A DNA stretch of 25,297 bases, taken from NCBI GenBank assembly GCA_014239895.1, contig JAAZXZ010000087.1, positions 1-25,297 of the forward strand, read 5' to 3'. The notes under the pieces are model-generated. The model had not been told where the DNA came from. It was given only the letters and a program-made list of their open reading frames with translations, and made no database searches. Positions within the stretch are counted from its first letter, which is position 1, and every line of letters starts with the position of its first letter. This document shows, piece by piece, positions 24,662 through 25,297 of the stretch. The stretch comes from Flavobacteriaceae bacterium (lineage in GTDB: Bacteria > Bacteroidota > Bacteroidia > Flavobacteriales > Flavobacteriaceae). The translations under genes were made by a program, and so were the position numbers.

Positions 24662-25297
24662 TTAAGGGACTTCAATTTCATTAACGATCTTATTAATAAT
24701 GTCAACTGATGTTACATTCTCAGCTTCTGCTTCATAAGTAATTCCTATTCTGTGCTGCAATACATCATGTACAACAGCTCTAACGTCCTCAGGAATTACA
24801 TATCCTCTTCTATTAATAAATGCATAGCATTTTGATGCTAAAGCTAAATTTATACTTCCCCTTGGAGAGGCTCCAAAAGAGATTAATGGTTCAAGGTCTT
24901 GTAAATTATATTTTGCTGGATATCTGGTTGCAAAGATGATATCAAGAATATAAGACTCTATTTTTTCATCCATATACACCTCATTAACAAGTTTTTGGGC
25001 CTTTAGGATTTGCTTAATATTAACAACAGGTTTAATCTTTGTTTCTACCCCTGACAGGTTATACCTAATAATACCTTTTTCATCATTCATATTAGGATAA
25101 TCTATAACAGTCTTAAGCATAAACCTATCTACTTGTGCTTCAGGAAGAGAATAGGTCCCTTCTTGATCAATTGGATTCTGAGTAGCCATAACTAAAAATG
25201 GTTTATCTAAAAGAAAAGATTCATCTCCAATTGTCACTTGTCTCTCTTGCATTGCTTCTAGTAATGCAGATTGAACTTTTGCTGGAGCACGATTAAT
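24662..25297 (-). CDS. MoxR family AAA+ ATPase (5' end outside window)
   Basis: This is the C-terminal 211 residues of a MoxR-type AAA+ ATPase, thought to act as a chaperone for VWA proteins. The frame is open to the window edge, so the first Met at 25252 is internal: it is preceded by INRAPAKVQSALLEA, the conserved post-Walker-B segment of MoxR. Other motifs are MQERQVTIGDESFLLDKPFL, the sensor-1 block VMATQNPIDQEGTYSLPEAQ followed by VDRFMLK, and sensor 2 ISFGASPRGSINLALASK. The C-terminal lid includes RRGYVIPEDVRAVVHDVLQH then RIGITYEAEAE. The Walker A and B motifs lie outside the window. It leads the DUF58-bat operon. Confidence 0.96.
   Translation of the reverse strand: MNRAPAKVQSALLEAMQERQVTIGDESFLLDKPFLVMATQNPIDQEGTYSLPEAQVDRFMLKTVIDYPNMNDEKGIIRYNLSGVETKIKPVVNIKQILKAQKLVNEVYMDEKIESYILDIIFATRYPAKYNLQDLEPLISFGASPRGSINLALASKCYAFINRRGYVIPEDVRAVVHDVLQHRIGITYEAEAENVTSVDIINKIVNEIEVP

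Overview
The window is AT-rich (GC roughly 30% by eye), very compact chromosomal DNA, most likely from a marine flavobacterium or close relative (Bacteroidota). The grounds are TonB-dependent receptors with flavobacterial signal peptides, a PorZ-like type IX secretion (T9SS) protein with a C-terminal sorting-type domain, a complete batABCDE (aerotolerance) cluster led by moxR and a DUF58 gene, a minimal-length ATP synthase epsilon subunit, almost no Shine-Dalgarno-like sequences, and one good match to the Bacteroidota promoter pattern (TTTG-N19-TAnnTTTG). There are no tRNA or rRNA genes, insertion sequences, CRISPR arrays or prophage genes, and no gene-free stretch longer than about 190 bases.

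Layout. (1) 1-2604, plus strand: the 3' end of atpD, then atpC, then a small BtuB-like TonB-dependent receptor. (2) 2588-11186, minus strand: read in transcription order this is a PLP-dependent cystathionine synthase/lyase, NADP-type glutamate dehydrogenase, porZ, recO, a haemin-type TonB-dependent receptor with a TTG start, and recX. The last four are nearly touching and look like one transcript. (3) 11375-14398, plus strand: yicC-gmk-nadD-gpsA, a tight housekeeping operon with stop/start overlaps. (4) 14395-15798, minus strand: pheS preceded by a conserved Bacteroidota gene of unknown function. (5) 15878-16363, plus strand: a lone cvpA-like gene. (6) 16365-25297, minus strand: moxR (5' end beyond the window), the DUF58 gene, a two-TM BatD-like gene, batA, batB, batC, batD, batE and a small NTF2-like gene, all spaced by 28 bp or less and mostly overlapping.

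How the genes work together. The Bat block is a classic AAA+/VWA module. The MoxR ATPase and the cytosolic VWA-like DUF58 protein probably act with two membrane-anchored MIDAS proteins (BatA, BatB), TPR proteins (BatC, BatE) and large envelope-domain proteins (BatD and the BatD-like protein). The last gene overlaps batE by 4 bp and encodes a small cytosolic-looking protein. The porZ cluster mixes cell-surface export and uptake genes with the recombination genes recO and recX. The nucleotide/cofactor cluster combines RNA turnover (YicC), GMP phosphorylation (Gmk), NAD synthesis (NadD) and glycerol-3-phosphate synthesis (GpsA).

Compaction is the dominant structural theme. Three convergent gene pairs overlap or are separated by 1 bp, and many same-strand neighbours join as TAATG, ATGA, GTGA or TAA-A-ATG. 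No wholly novel system is evident. The best leads are the extra gene at the end of the Bat operon, the BatD-like 537-residue protein, the KDDQQ tandem repeat in BatC, and the TTG-started receptor.
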